DNA of 5,300 nt from positions 226-5,525 of the forward strand of contig DDOT01000142.1 in NCBI GenBank assembly GCA_002341815.1. Reading direction: 5' to 3'. The stretch's first letter is position 1; each line of letters starts with the position of its first letter. This document shows positions 1 through 5,264 of the stretch, piece by piece. The position numbers and the translations under genes are program-made. Under the pieces are notes generated by a model. That model saw nothing but the letters and a program-made list of their open reading frames with translations, ran no database searches and was not told the DNA's origin. This stretch comes from Thiobacillus sp. UBA2487. GTDB taxonomy: Bacteria; Pseudomonadota; Gammaproteobacteria; Burkholderiales; Sulfuriferulaceae.

Positions 1-173
1 CCGGCAATCGGCCACGCCGGGTACATGAACCAGTATACGACCGCAAATACCACCGTGATGTAGAACGCCATCAACCACCAATTCGGAAGTGGATTGTTGT
101 ATTCCTGCAGATCACCGTCCCATACGTGACCGGTTGTTTGCGGTGCACGCGCCTGCTGTTTGCTAACGCTCAT
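1..173 (-). CDS. ccoP: CcoP, cbb3 cytochrome c oxidase diheme subunit (N-terminal part)
   Basis: This is the start of the diheme cytochrome c subunit of cbb3 oxidase, which takes electrons from soluble or membrane c-type cytochromes and passes them to CcoO and CcoN. Only 57 complete codons are present; the gene continues past base 1. The translation starts MSVSKQQARAPQ and contains TGHVWDGDLQEYNNPLPNWW, the hallmark N-terminal motif of CcoP, followed by a transmembrane stretch of about 20 residues (roughly 34-52) ending in MYPAWP. The two CxxCH heme sites lie outside the window. The ATG overlaps the ccoQ stop codon by four bases (ATGA), so the two genes are probably translationally coupled. 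A GAGGGA sequence about ten bases upstream can serve as ribosome binding site. Identity is firm from the motif and operon position; completeness of the gene cannot be judged. Confidence 0.95.
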   Translation of the reverse strand, partial: MSVSKQQARAPQTTGHVWDGDLQEYNNPLPNWWLMAFYITVVFAVVYWFMYPAWPIA

Positions 174-361
174 TTTTTGTCTTCCCTCATCTTTGTTTCG
201 TCGTCATCCAGAAACGGGATGTCTTTATAGGTTTCCAGGCGCTCCCCACGTTTTTTACTGCCATAGACGTAGATAACAATGCCTACAAACGTCACAAACA
301 GAATCACCATTGCCAAAGGCTTGGTGTGTTCATATGATGCAAACCAGTAAAGCCATCCCAT
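170..361 (-). CDS. ccoQ: CcoQ, small cbb3 oxidase subunit
   Basis: A 63-residue single-pass membrane protein between ccoO and ccoP, the usual place and size for CcoQ (FixQ). The family is not catalytic; it helps stabilise or assemble the cbb3 complex, especially the association of CcoP with the CcoNO core. The protein begins MGWLYWFASYEHTKP, has one hydrophobic segment at about residues 16-34, then a basic turn (GSKKRGERLE) and the characteristic acidic IPFLDDDE tail. I place the start at the ATG at 361, 16 bases after the ccoO stop, because the protein from here matches the family in length. The same frame is open further upstream to base 463, but that would add 34 residues antiparallel to no known domain and overlapping ccoO. 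The Shine-Dalgarno is weak (GGAA), suggesting coupling to ccoO translation. The stop overlaps the ccoP start. Confidence 0.9.
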   Translation of the reverse strand: MGWLYWFASYEHTKPLAMVILFVTFVGIVIYVYGSKKRGERLETYKDIPFLDDDETKMREDKK

Positions 362-377
362 ATCGGTATAGTTCCGT

Positions 378-1115
378 TCAACGATACTTGACGAATTCGT
401 CGTCGTTGTACTTGCTGAAATCAACCATTGTGCCGAGCACTTGCAAGTAGGCAACCAAGGCATCCATTTCGGAGATATTGCTCCGATCTCCGTCGTAGTT
501 TCCTTCTTCCGCCTGTTTGATCAGGTTTTGGCGTGCTTTGTTGATGTCCAGCATGTCCGCCGTTTCTTTGCCGAACTTCTTCACGTTGGCGTCATATTCA
601 GCTTTGGTGAGTGAGTAAGGCACACCGGTGGTACGCAACGCTTTCATGCGGTCTTCCACATCCGAAATATCCAGTTGAGTGGTCAACAGCCATGGGAAGT
701 TCGGCATCACCGACTCTGGCACCAAGGAACGCGGCGCGACCAAGTGCTGTGTCATCCATTCATTGGAGTACTTCTTGCCCACCCGCGCCAGATCGGGACC
801 AGTGCGTTTGGAACCCCATTGAAACGGGTGATCGTATTGGGATTCAGCCGCCAATGAGTAGTGGCCATAGCGCAATGCTTCATCACGGAACGGACGAATC
901 ATCTGTGAATGGCATAAATAACAGCCCTCACGCTGATAAATATCGCGACCACGCAACTCAAGCGGGGTGTAAGGACGCACGCCATCCACTTTTTCAACGG
1001 TATCCTTGATAAAGAACAACGGCGCAATTTCTACCAAACCGCCAATACTGATCGCGATCATGGTCATCACGGACAACAGCCCGATATTTGTCTCCAGCCA
1101 TTCATGCTTGAACAT
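378..1115 (-). CDS. ccoO: CcoO, cbb3 oxidase monoheme cytochrome c subunit
   Basis: A membrane-anchored monoheme cytochrome c of 245 residues that relays electrons from CcoP to the CcoN active site on the periplasmic side. An N-terminal anchor spans about residues 11-35 ([17 protein letters not shown]). The heme c site is C65-Y-L-C68-H69 within [14 protein letters not shown], and the second axial ligand is probably Met137 in [12 protein letters not shown]. Other family blocks visible are [29 protein letters not shown] and the C-terminal [14 protein letters not shown]. Between GVPYS and EMDAL there are about 50 residues, longer than I recall for the compact Pseudomonas stutzeri protein but like the longer CcoO of many other proteobacteria, so I do not treat it as abnormal. 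The ATG lies 18 bases after the ccoN stop, with GGGAG as a Shine-Dalgarno about 11 bases upstream. Confidence 0.96.
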   Translation of the reverse strand: MFKHEWLETNIGLLSVMTMIAISIGGLVEIAPLFFIKDTVEKVDGVRPYTPLELRGRDIYQREGCYLCHSQMIRPFRDEALRYGHYSLAAESQYDHPFQWGSKRTGPDLARVGKKYSNEWMTQHLVAPRSLVPESVMPNFPWLLTTQLDISDVEDRMKALRTTGVPYSLTKAEYDANVKKFGKETADMLDINKARQNLIKQAEEGNYDGDRSNISEMDALVAYLQVLGTMVDFSKYNDDEFVKYR

Positions 1116-1133
1116 TTTTTATTTTCTCCCTGT

Positions 1134-2579
1134 TTATGCGTGAGCAACCGTCATGACCGGAACAGCAACCGGTGCTTTGTTACCTTGACGAATGGTCATG
1201 ACAATGTTGATAAACATCAGCAACATGCCGGTAACGTAGAACATGCCGCCAATGGCACGCATGGCATACAGCGGATGCATGGCTGCAACAGATTCAACAA
1301 AGGAATATTGCAAGTTGCCATACTGGTCAAACGCACGCCACATCAAGCCCTGGGTAATACCGGAAATCCACATGGCGGTGATATACAGCAGTACGCCAAT
1401 GGTGGCCAGCCAGAAGTGAATACCAATCAGTTTTTCACTCCAGATTTTGGTATTCCACACCCGTGGAATCATGTGATACAGGGAACCAAAACTCACCATG
1501 GCAACCCAACCCAATGCACCGGAGTGCACGTGGCCCACTGTCCAGTCGGTGTAGTGCGACAATGCATTTACGTCTTTCAGTGCCATCAGTGGACCTTCAA
1601 ACGTAGACATGCCGTAGAACGACAGTGCCACGATCAGGAAGCGCATGATCGGGTCGGTGCGCAGTTTGTCCCAAGCACCAGACAGGGTCATGATACCGTT
1701 GATCATACCGCCCCAGGACGGCAGCAACAGCATGATGGAGAAGGTGGCTGCCAACGTGGAGGTCCAGTCAGGCAAAGCCGTCCAGTGCAAGTGGTGTGCG
1801 CCAACCCACATATACAGAAATGACAATGCCCAGAAGTGAACAATCGACAACCGATAGGAATACACCGGACGACCGGCCTGCTTGGGCACAAAGTAGTACA
1901 TCATGCCAAGGAACGCAGCGGTCAGGAAAAAACCCACCGCATTGTGACCATACCACCATTGGGTCATTGCATCTTGCGTGCCGGCAAACAGGCTGTAAGA
2001 CTTCATCGAAAACAGGCTGATAGGCACGGCCAGATTGTTAAAAGTATGCAGCAAGGCGGTTGCCAGAATGAATGACAGATAGAACCAGTTGGCAACATAG
2101 ATATGCGGCTGCTTGCGCTTCATGATGGTGCCGATAAACACCGCCATATACGCCACCCACACCACTTCCACCAGAATATCCAGAGGCCATTCCATTTCGG
2201 CATACTCACGCGACTGGGTGTAGCCCAGCATATAGGTGATATCTGCCAACGCAACGGCTGCCGTCCAACCCCAGAAGGTGAAGTTGGCCATGAAGTCACT
2301 AATCAGACGGGTCTGACAGGTACGCTGCACGATGTAGTACGACGTAGCGAACAGCGCGCTGCCACCAAAGCCGAAAATCACGGTGGTGGTATGTGCCGGA
2401 CGAAACCGACCGAATGTAATGTAGGGAATGTCAAAGTTCATGAACGGCCACGCCAGCTCCGAAGCAATCCACACCCCAATCGACATGCCGATCAACCCCC
2501 ATAACACCGCCATGAACGAAAATCGTCTGACGATGTCGAAGTTGTACTGCTCATTACTACTGATTTCTGTAGTCGACAC
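1134..2579 (-). CDS. ccoN: CcoN, cbb3-type cytochrome c oxidase catalytic subunit I
   Basis: This 481-residue, roughly 12-helix protein is the catalytic subunit of the high-affinity cbb3 oxidase. It reduces O2 to water at a heme b3-CuB centre and pumps protons. All key residues can be placed by alignment from memory with the Pseudomonas stutzeri protein: His63 ([10 protein letters not shown]) and His352 as ligands of low-spin heme b, His350 for heme b3, His212 (WYGHNAVGF), His262 and His263 (VGAHHLHW) for CuB, Tyr256 as the cross-linked tyrosine and Glu328 (STFEGPL). Length is normal and no lesion is seen. The start is a GTG at 2579, supported by a perfect AGGAGG five bases upstream and by an N-terminus ([10 protein letters not shown]) typical of the family. 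It heads ccoNOQP, with ccoO following after 18 bases. Transcription probably starts about 30 bases upstream, from the extended -10 promoter listed separately. Confidence 0.97.
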   Translation of the reverse strand: MSTTEISSNEQYNFDIVRRFSFMAVLWGLIGMSIGVWIASELAWPFMNFDIPYITFGRFRPAHTTTVIFGFGGSALFATSYYIVQRTCQTRLISDFMANFTFWGWTAAVALADITYMLGYTQSREYAEMEWPLDILVEVVWVAYMAVFIGTIMKRKQPHIYVANWFYLSFILATALLHTFNNLAVPISLFSMKSYSLFAGTQDAMTQWWYGHNAVGFFLTAAFLGMMYYFVPKQAGRPVYSYRLSIVHFWALSFLYMWVGAHHLHWTALPDWTSTLAATFSIMLLLPSWGGMINGIMTLSGAWDKLRTDPIMRFLIVALSFYGMSTFEGPLMALKDVNALSHYTDWTVGHVHSGALGWVAMVSFGSLYHMIPRVWNTKIWSEKLIGIHFWLATIGVLLYITAMWISGITQGLMWRAFDQYGNLQYSFVESVAAMHPLYAMRAIGGMFYVTGMLLMFINIVMTIRQGNKAPVAVPVMTVAHA

Positions 2580-2584
2580 TTGAG

Positions 2585-2590
2585 CCTCCT
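2585..2590 (-). promoter_or_regulatory. Strong Shine-Dalgarno of ccoN
   Basis: The minus strand reads AGGAGG, a perfect match to the anti-Shine-Dalgarno sequence, five bases before the GTG start. It decides the ccoN start despite the non-ATG codon and is the strongest ribosome binding site in the window. Confidence 0.85.
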
Positions 2591-2615
2591 AACTACCCTA
2601 AGTCTGATTAATAGA

Positions 2616-2624
2616 ATTATACCA
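2616..2624 (-). promoter_or_regulatory. Extended -10 promoter of ccoNOQP
   Basis: On the minus strand TGG is followed directly by TATAAT, which is a full sigma70 extended -10 element (TGnTATAAT). Transcription would begin near base 2609, giving a leader of about 30 bases before the ccoN GTG. No good -35 hexamer is present at 16-18 bases; the nearest candidate, TTGCCG, sits at a 19-base spacing inside a GC-rich dyad. That pattern fits either an extended -10 promoter that needs no -35 or one helped by an activator. This is sequence-based inference without a mapped start. Confidence 0.6.
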
Positions 2625-2634
2625 AGCGGTATTT
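2624..2634 (-). repeat. 11-bp repeat, promoter-proximal copy
   Basis: The minus strand reads AAATACCGCTT just upstream of the extended -10, overlapping its TGG by one base. The same 11 bases occur inverted at 2759-2769. It therefore occupies the promoter spacer, a position where a bound repressor would block RNA polymerase. It is also one arm of an imperfect GCGG...CCGC dyad (2626-2641). Function is inferred from position only. Confidence 0.45.
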
Positions 2635-2639
2635 TACCC

Positions 2640-2654
2640 GCGGCAATATGCCGC
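2640..2654. repeat. Perfect 6-bp inverted repeat in cco promoter region
   Basis: GCGGCA and TGCCGC flank a three-base centre (ATA). The dyad is centred at base 2647, about 38 bases upstream of the predicted cco transcription start, where a class II activator site or a -35 element would sit. It is followed by no T-run on either strand, so it is not a standard intrinsic terminator. A protein-binding site is the likelier reading, but the protein is unknown. Confidence 0.5.
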
Positions 2655-2665
2655 ACGCAAGCTTG

Positions 2666-2693
2666 ATTATCAGTATTTTTACCTGTTTTACAA
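2666..2693 (-). promoter_or_regulatory. Possible second, upstream promoter of ccoNOQP
   Basis: The minus strand has TTGTAA (2693 to 2688), a 16-base spacer, then GATAAT (2671 to 2666), matching the sigma70 -35 at four of six and -10 at five of six positions. A transcript from here would start near 2659 and carry the GCGGCA/TGCCGC hairpin close to its 5' end. It is a weaker candidate than the downstream extended -10 element, and in an AT-rich gap such matches can arise by chance. Confidence 0.3.
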
Positions 2694-2758
2694 CTCACGC
2701 CACCATCCGATTGATTTAAAAGGATATCTATATCGGATATTTGTAGGCGGAATACAAG

Positions 2759-2769
2759 AAATACCGCTT
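2759..2769 (+). repeat. 11-bp repeat, distal copy in opposite orientation
   Basis: The plus strand reads AAATACCGCTT, an exact inverted copy of the element at 2624-2634, with centres 135 bases apart. On the minus-strand transcript it forms part of a possible hairpin (2747-2767): GCGGUAU and AUUCCGC pair with one U-U mismatch around a seven-base loop, just downstream of the sco stop. No U-tract follows, so termination there would be weak at best. Confidence 0.4.
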
Positions 2770-2772
2770 TAA

Positions 2773-2786
2773 AGATAATATTATCT
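2773..2786. repeat. Perfect 14-bp AT-rich palindrome over the sco stop codon
   Basis: AGATAATATTATCT is its own reverse complement, with 7-bp arms and no spacer. It includes the TAA stop of the sco gene at 2781-2783. It is too AT-rich to be a convincing terminator hairpin. It might be a binding site, or chance in an AT-rich junction. Confidence 0.35.
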
Positions 2787-3359
2787 GATTAATCGCTTGA
2801 AGTCATCAGAAAGGTGTGCCGCAGTCTGTCCGTACGGCTCTTGCAATCGCAGGCGGCCGTCTTGATCGTAAACGTACGCCCAGGCCGTGTGATCGACCGC
2901 GTAATTGCCACCGGCATCTGCGGGATGTCGGTGCGCCACTGCACCAAATGCGGTTAACACCCGTTGTGTTTGCTGTTCATTTCCGTACAACGCGGAGAAA
3001 TGCGGATTGAACGCAGCGACAAACCGCTTGAGCATGGCCGGGTTATCCCGCGCGGGGTCGACTGTAATAAACAACACTTGTATTTTTTGCGCCCCCGCGC
3101 CCGTTAGTTGCAAAGCTTGCGACAAATCATACAATGTGGTCGGACACACTTCCGGGCAATGGGTATAACCAAAAAACACCACTACCACTTTGCCCCGGTA
3201 GTCAGCCAGGGTGTGCACCCGCCCATCCAATCCGGTCAGGCGAAATTGTTTGCCATAGTCAACACCGGTTACATCTTGTCCCCAGGTTTTGCCGAGCTCG
3301 CCCTTGTGCGGCACACAACCCGCCAATACCAGCCATAGCAACCAGCCTAGCCACTTCAT
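2781..3359 (-). CDS. SCO1/SenC/PrrC-family copper-binding lipoprotein
   Basis: A 192-residue thioredoxin-fold protein of the SCO family, which delivers copper to, or reduces cysteines or copper in, respiratory oxidases on the periplasmic side of the membrane. The first 15 residues form a lipoprotein signal: a hydrophobic Trp/Leu-rich stretch ending in the lipobox LAGC, with Cys15 as the lipidated residue. The metal site is intact: C68-P-E-V-C72 in FFGYTHCPEVCPTTL and His157 in VDHTAWAYVYD. The conserved ITVDPARDNP block follows the CxxxC. The ATG overlaps the regulator stop by four bases (ATGA) and has no strong Shine-Dalgarno, so translation is probably coupled. Because cbb3 oxidase lacks CuA, a partner role here would concern CuB in CcoN, as shown for SenC proteins in some bacteria. 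That is inference; the substrate could equally be a CuA oxidase encoded elsewhere. Confidence 0.93.
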   Translation of the reverse strand: MKWLGWLLWLVLAGCVPHKGELGKTWGQDVTGVDYGKQFRLTGLDGRVHTLADYRGKVVVVFFGYTHCPEVCPTTLYDLSQALQLTGAGAQKIQVLFITVDPARDNPAMLKRFVAAFNPHFSALYGNEQQTQRVLTAFGAVAHRHPADAGGNYAVDHTAWAYVYDQDGRLRLQEPYGQTAAHLSDDFKRLIR

Positions 3360-3814
3360 TCAGGCTTGACGATACCCAGTGGCATATCAGTCAAGCGATA
3401 ACGACCGCTTTGGACAGCGGCGGCCAGTTCGTCCAACCGGGTTTTGTTCAGCATATCAATCACCTGCTGTTTGATCGGCAACCAACTAAAATGCACCGGG
3501 CAAGCGGTTTCATCGCTGCAGCGTTTCAACCCCAGCAAGCAGCTTTGCGTGAAGTCAGCACCTTCCGTCAGTTGCAACAATTCCATCAACGACAAGCGCA
3601 CCACTTCTTCGCGCAAGCAAAAACCGCCCAATCGCCCACGAAATGAATACAGCAAGCCATTTTTTCCCAAGCCCTGCAAAATCTTGGCCAAATAAGGCGC
3701 AGGAACATTGAGTCTCAATGCTACATCACGATTCAATACGGGCGTATTCGGTGGTTGGGTCGCCATATAAATCATGGCCTGAACCGCATATTGACTGGTA
3801 CGGGATAACAGCAC
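3356..3814 (-). CDS. Rrf2-family transcriptional regulator with predicted Fe-S site
   Basis: A 152-residue regulator of the Rrf2 family (IscR, NsrR, RirA and relatives). An N-terminal winged helix-turn-helix covers about residues 1-80 (SRTSQYAVQAMIYMA; LNVPAPYLAKILQGLGKNGLL; wing FRGRLGGF). It is followed by the cysteine segment C92-X6-C99-X5-C105-X2-H108. In IscR the [2Fe-2S] cluster is held by three Cys and a His two residues after the third Cys; all four have counterparts here. The first spacing (X6) is one longer than IscR and, as I recall, like Neisseria NsrR. A further Cys66 lies in the wing. It is thus probably a sensor of Fe-S status, NO or redox state. The start is a GTG: GAGGTGA just upstream is a strong Shine-Dalgarno that includes the ubiA stop codon. 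Neighbouring sco and cco genes suggest it controls respiration, but the target and signal are not shown by sequence. Confidence 0.9.
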   Translation of the reverse strand: MLLSRTSQYAVQAMIYMATQPPNTPVLNRDVALRLNVPAPYLAKILQGLGKNGLLYSFRGRLGGFCLREEVVRLSLMELLQLTEGADFTQSCLLGLKRCSDETACPVHFSWLPIKQQVIDMLNKTRLDELAAAVQSGRYRLTDMPLGIVKPE

Positions 3815-3817
3815 AGC

Positions 3818-3824
3818 TCACCTC
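3818..3824 (-). promoter_or_regulatory. Shine-Dalgarno of the Rrf2 gene built over the ubiA stop
   Basis: The minus strand reads GAGGTGA followed by GCT and the GTG start. The last three bases of the motif are the TGA stop of ubiA, so ribosomes ending ubiA finish on the regulator's binding site. This supports both the GTG start and translational coupling. Confidence 0.75.
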
Positions 3825-4690
3825 AATATTTCATCCAGTAACAACCCGGCAAACACGCTCGCACCCAACCAATTGTTGTGTAGAAACGCCTTGAAGCAGC
3901 GTTCAGGCTCTCGATTACGGATAATGGTATAATGATATACTGCAATTCCCGCTGCAACAATTATTCCCAAATAAAAAAATACACCGCGCTTTTCCTGCCA
4001 CCCTAACCAAACCAGCAACCCCAGCGTCAGCGCGTAGCACAGCATGATCGCTGTTACATCCATTCTCCCGAACGTAATGGCTGAGGTACGAATCCCAATC
4101 TTTAAATCATCCTCACGGTCCACCATGGCGTATTCCGTGTCGTAAGCAATCGCCCAAAACACGTTTGCCATCAACAATATCCATGCTTGCATAGGCACAC
4201 TACCGCGCAGTGCTGCGTAGGCCATGGGGATGCCAAAGCCGAATGCAATTCCCAAATAGGCCTGTGGAATAGCCAAAAAGCGCTTGGTATACGGATAACT
4301 GCCCGCCAAAAACAGCGCCGGCACCGACAGTGCCCACACCAAATGATTCAGCGGCAGAATCAGCAAAAAAGCAAAAATTGACAACACCAAGGCCAGTAGC
4401 AGCGCTTCTTTGGGCGTTACCGTGCCTGAAGCCAGTGGTCGGTTGCGGGTACGCCGCACATGCCCGTCAAAATCGCGATCCGCGTAGTCGTTGATGACGC
4501 ATCCCGCTGAGCGCATCAGCACCGTGCCCAGCAGAAAAATCCACAACACCACCCAATTCGGGTGTCCGCCGGGACTGGCCATCCATAACGCCCACAACGT
4601 AGGCCATAACAACAACAATATCCCGATCGGCTTGTCCAGTCGCATCAAACGCTCGTACTCATCCAGCTTGCTCAGCCAATGATTACCCAT
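3818..4690 (-). CDS. ubiA: UbiA, 4-hydroxybenzoate polyprenyltransferase
   Basis: An integral membrane prenyltransferase that joins a polyprenyl diphosphate tail to 4-hydroxybenzoate, the second step of ubiquinone synthesis. The protein, 290 residues from the ATG at 4690, has about eight or nine hydrophobic helices. Residues given here count from that ATG. The first Asp-rich motif is N67-D-Y-A-D71-R-D-F-D75, followed by [14 protein letters not shown]. The second is Y183-D184-T-E-Y-A-M-V-D191-R-E-D-D195. Both bind Mg2+-diphosphate in the family. The opening [20 protein letters not shown] and the ending [14 protein letters not shown] are typical of proteobacterial UbiA, so it is not a heme O synthase or menaquinone enzyme. 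Three in-frame starts lie together: TTG 4696, ATG 4693 (overlapping the ubiC TGA) and ATG 4690. I favour 4690 because GGGGGA sits six bases upstream. The stop forms part of the next gene's ribosome binding site. Confidence 0.96.
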   Translation of the reverse strand: MGNHWLSKLDEYERLMRLDKPIGILLLLWPTLWALWMASPGGHPNWVVLWIFLLGTVLMRSAGCVINDYADRDFDGHVRRTRNRPLASGTVTPKEALLLALVLSIFAFLLILPLNHLVWALSVPALFLAGSYPYTKRFLAIPQAYLGIAFGFGIPMAYAALRGSVPMQAWILLMANVFWAIAYDTEYAMVDREDDLKIGIRTSAITFGRMDVTAIMLCYALTLGLLVWLGWQEKRGVFFYLGIIVAAGIAVYHYTIIRNREPERCFKAFLHNNWLGASVFAGLLLDEILR

Positions 4691-4692
4691 CA

Positions 4693-5208
4693 TCAATCCC
4701 CCAGTACACTCGGCAGAAACACCTCTGTCACCAATATCCGCCGACCATTACGCACAAACAACGAGCGGCGCGCCCAATAAGCATGGCGACCCGTGACATC
4801 GCCCATCGATGCCCGCCTGAACAAGGGATGCCGCAATGGTAAACGACAATATTGCATCGAAGAACGTTTAACCTGTGCATCCGAAAACAATACGTCTCCC
4901 AAGGGACGACCGCCCAATTGCTTGAGTTTTCGCCAACTGCCCTGCAAGACCGATCGGGGAATCACACTGTGCGCGCAAACCAGGTTTGTTTCGCCATCAC
5001 ACAGCCACACATCACGCGACAGCGCCGGACGGGCCCTCCCCAACAAGCGCAATTCATCCGGTAGTGGATAGACATAACATTGCTGCACACCACGCACGCC
5101 AAACCCAGAAAATCTCTTACGCATCCTGGCTGTCAACGAACCACGATCCATTAACCAGTTTTTTACCGCTGGTGAGGCACCAACCGGGCGGGCACACCAA
5201 TTTGCCAT
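4693..5208 (-). CDS. ubiC: UbiC, chorismate pyruvate-lyase
   Basis: A soluble cytoplasmic enzyme that cleaves chorismate to 4-hydroxybenzoate and pyruvate, the committed first step of ubiquinone synthesis. The 171-residue protein is normal in size. Recognisable blocks, counted from the ATG, are [16 protein letters not shown] (18-33), [10 protein letters not shown] (64-73), SVIPRSVL (81-88), [11 protein letters not shown] (98-108), YWARRSLF (144-151) and the C-terminal LVTEVFLPS (159-167). Arg65 corresponds to the E. coli active-site Arg76 and Glu162 to Glu155, so catalysis should be intact. In the segment matching E. coli A-G-R-T-V-V-P it reads C-A-H-S-V-I-P, with His where Arg is usual. I chose the ATG at 5208, with GAGGGA eight bases upstream; a TTG one codon earlier is also possible. 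It is the first gene of the cluster in view, and its TGA overlaps ubiA start codons. Confidence 0.93.
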   Translation of the reverse strand: MANWCARPVGASPAVKNWLMDRGSLTARMRKRFSGFGVRGVQQCYVYPLPDELRLLGRARPALSRDVWLCDGETNLVCAHSVIPRSVLQGSWRKLKQLGGRPLGDVLFSDAQVKRSSMQYCRLPLRHPLFRRASMGDVTGRHAYWARRSLFVRNGRRILVTEVFLPSVLGD

Positions 5209-5243
5209 CAATCCATTCCCTCAGTGCAGTTTAACCCAATCTT

Positions 5244-5249
5244 TTTATA
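5244..5249 (-). promoter_or_regulatory. Possible -10 element of the ubiC operon
   Basis: The minus strand reads TATAAA about 35 bases before the ubiC ATG, in a short AT-rich stretch. Seventeen bases further upstream there is no recognisable -35; that position falls in the 14-bp tandem repeat. It is a weak call based on one hexamer and location. Confidence 0.3.
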
Positions 5250-5264
5250 CATTAACGCGTGCCC

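Noticed and set aside
362..463. A longer N-terminus for CcoQ starting at 463
   Set aside because: It would overlap ccoO by more than 80 bases and give a Ser/Thr-rich stretch unlike CcoQ. The 63-residue form from 361 matches the family.
604..760. Abnormal insertion in CcoO between GVPYS and EMDAL
   Set aside because: It is longer than the Pseudomonas stutzeri protein as I recall it, but CcoO proteins of many other proteobacteria have a similar extension, and flanking motifs are intact.
1104..1823. A 239-codon open frame on the plus strand, antisense to ccoN
   Set aside because: It is fully covered by a well-conserved membrane protein gene on the other strand. Its translation is rich in His and Gln with no domain pattern, as expected from the complement of a helix-rich gene.
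2640..2654. Intrinsic terminator for the sco transcript
   Set aside because: The GCGGCA/TGCCGC stem has no U-tract after it on the minus strand, and it lies more than 120 bases past sco, within the cco promoter.
2663..2673. FNR-like site TTGATTATCAG
   Set aside because: The TTGAT half site is present, but the partner is overlapping and wrongly spaced; TTGAT-N4-ATCAA is not met on either strand.
2492..2698. A 68-codon minus-strand frame over the ccoN start and promoter gap
   Set aside because: It overlaps the ccoN start in another frame, covers the promoter and ribosome binding site, and resembles nothing I recognise.
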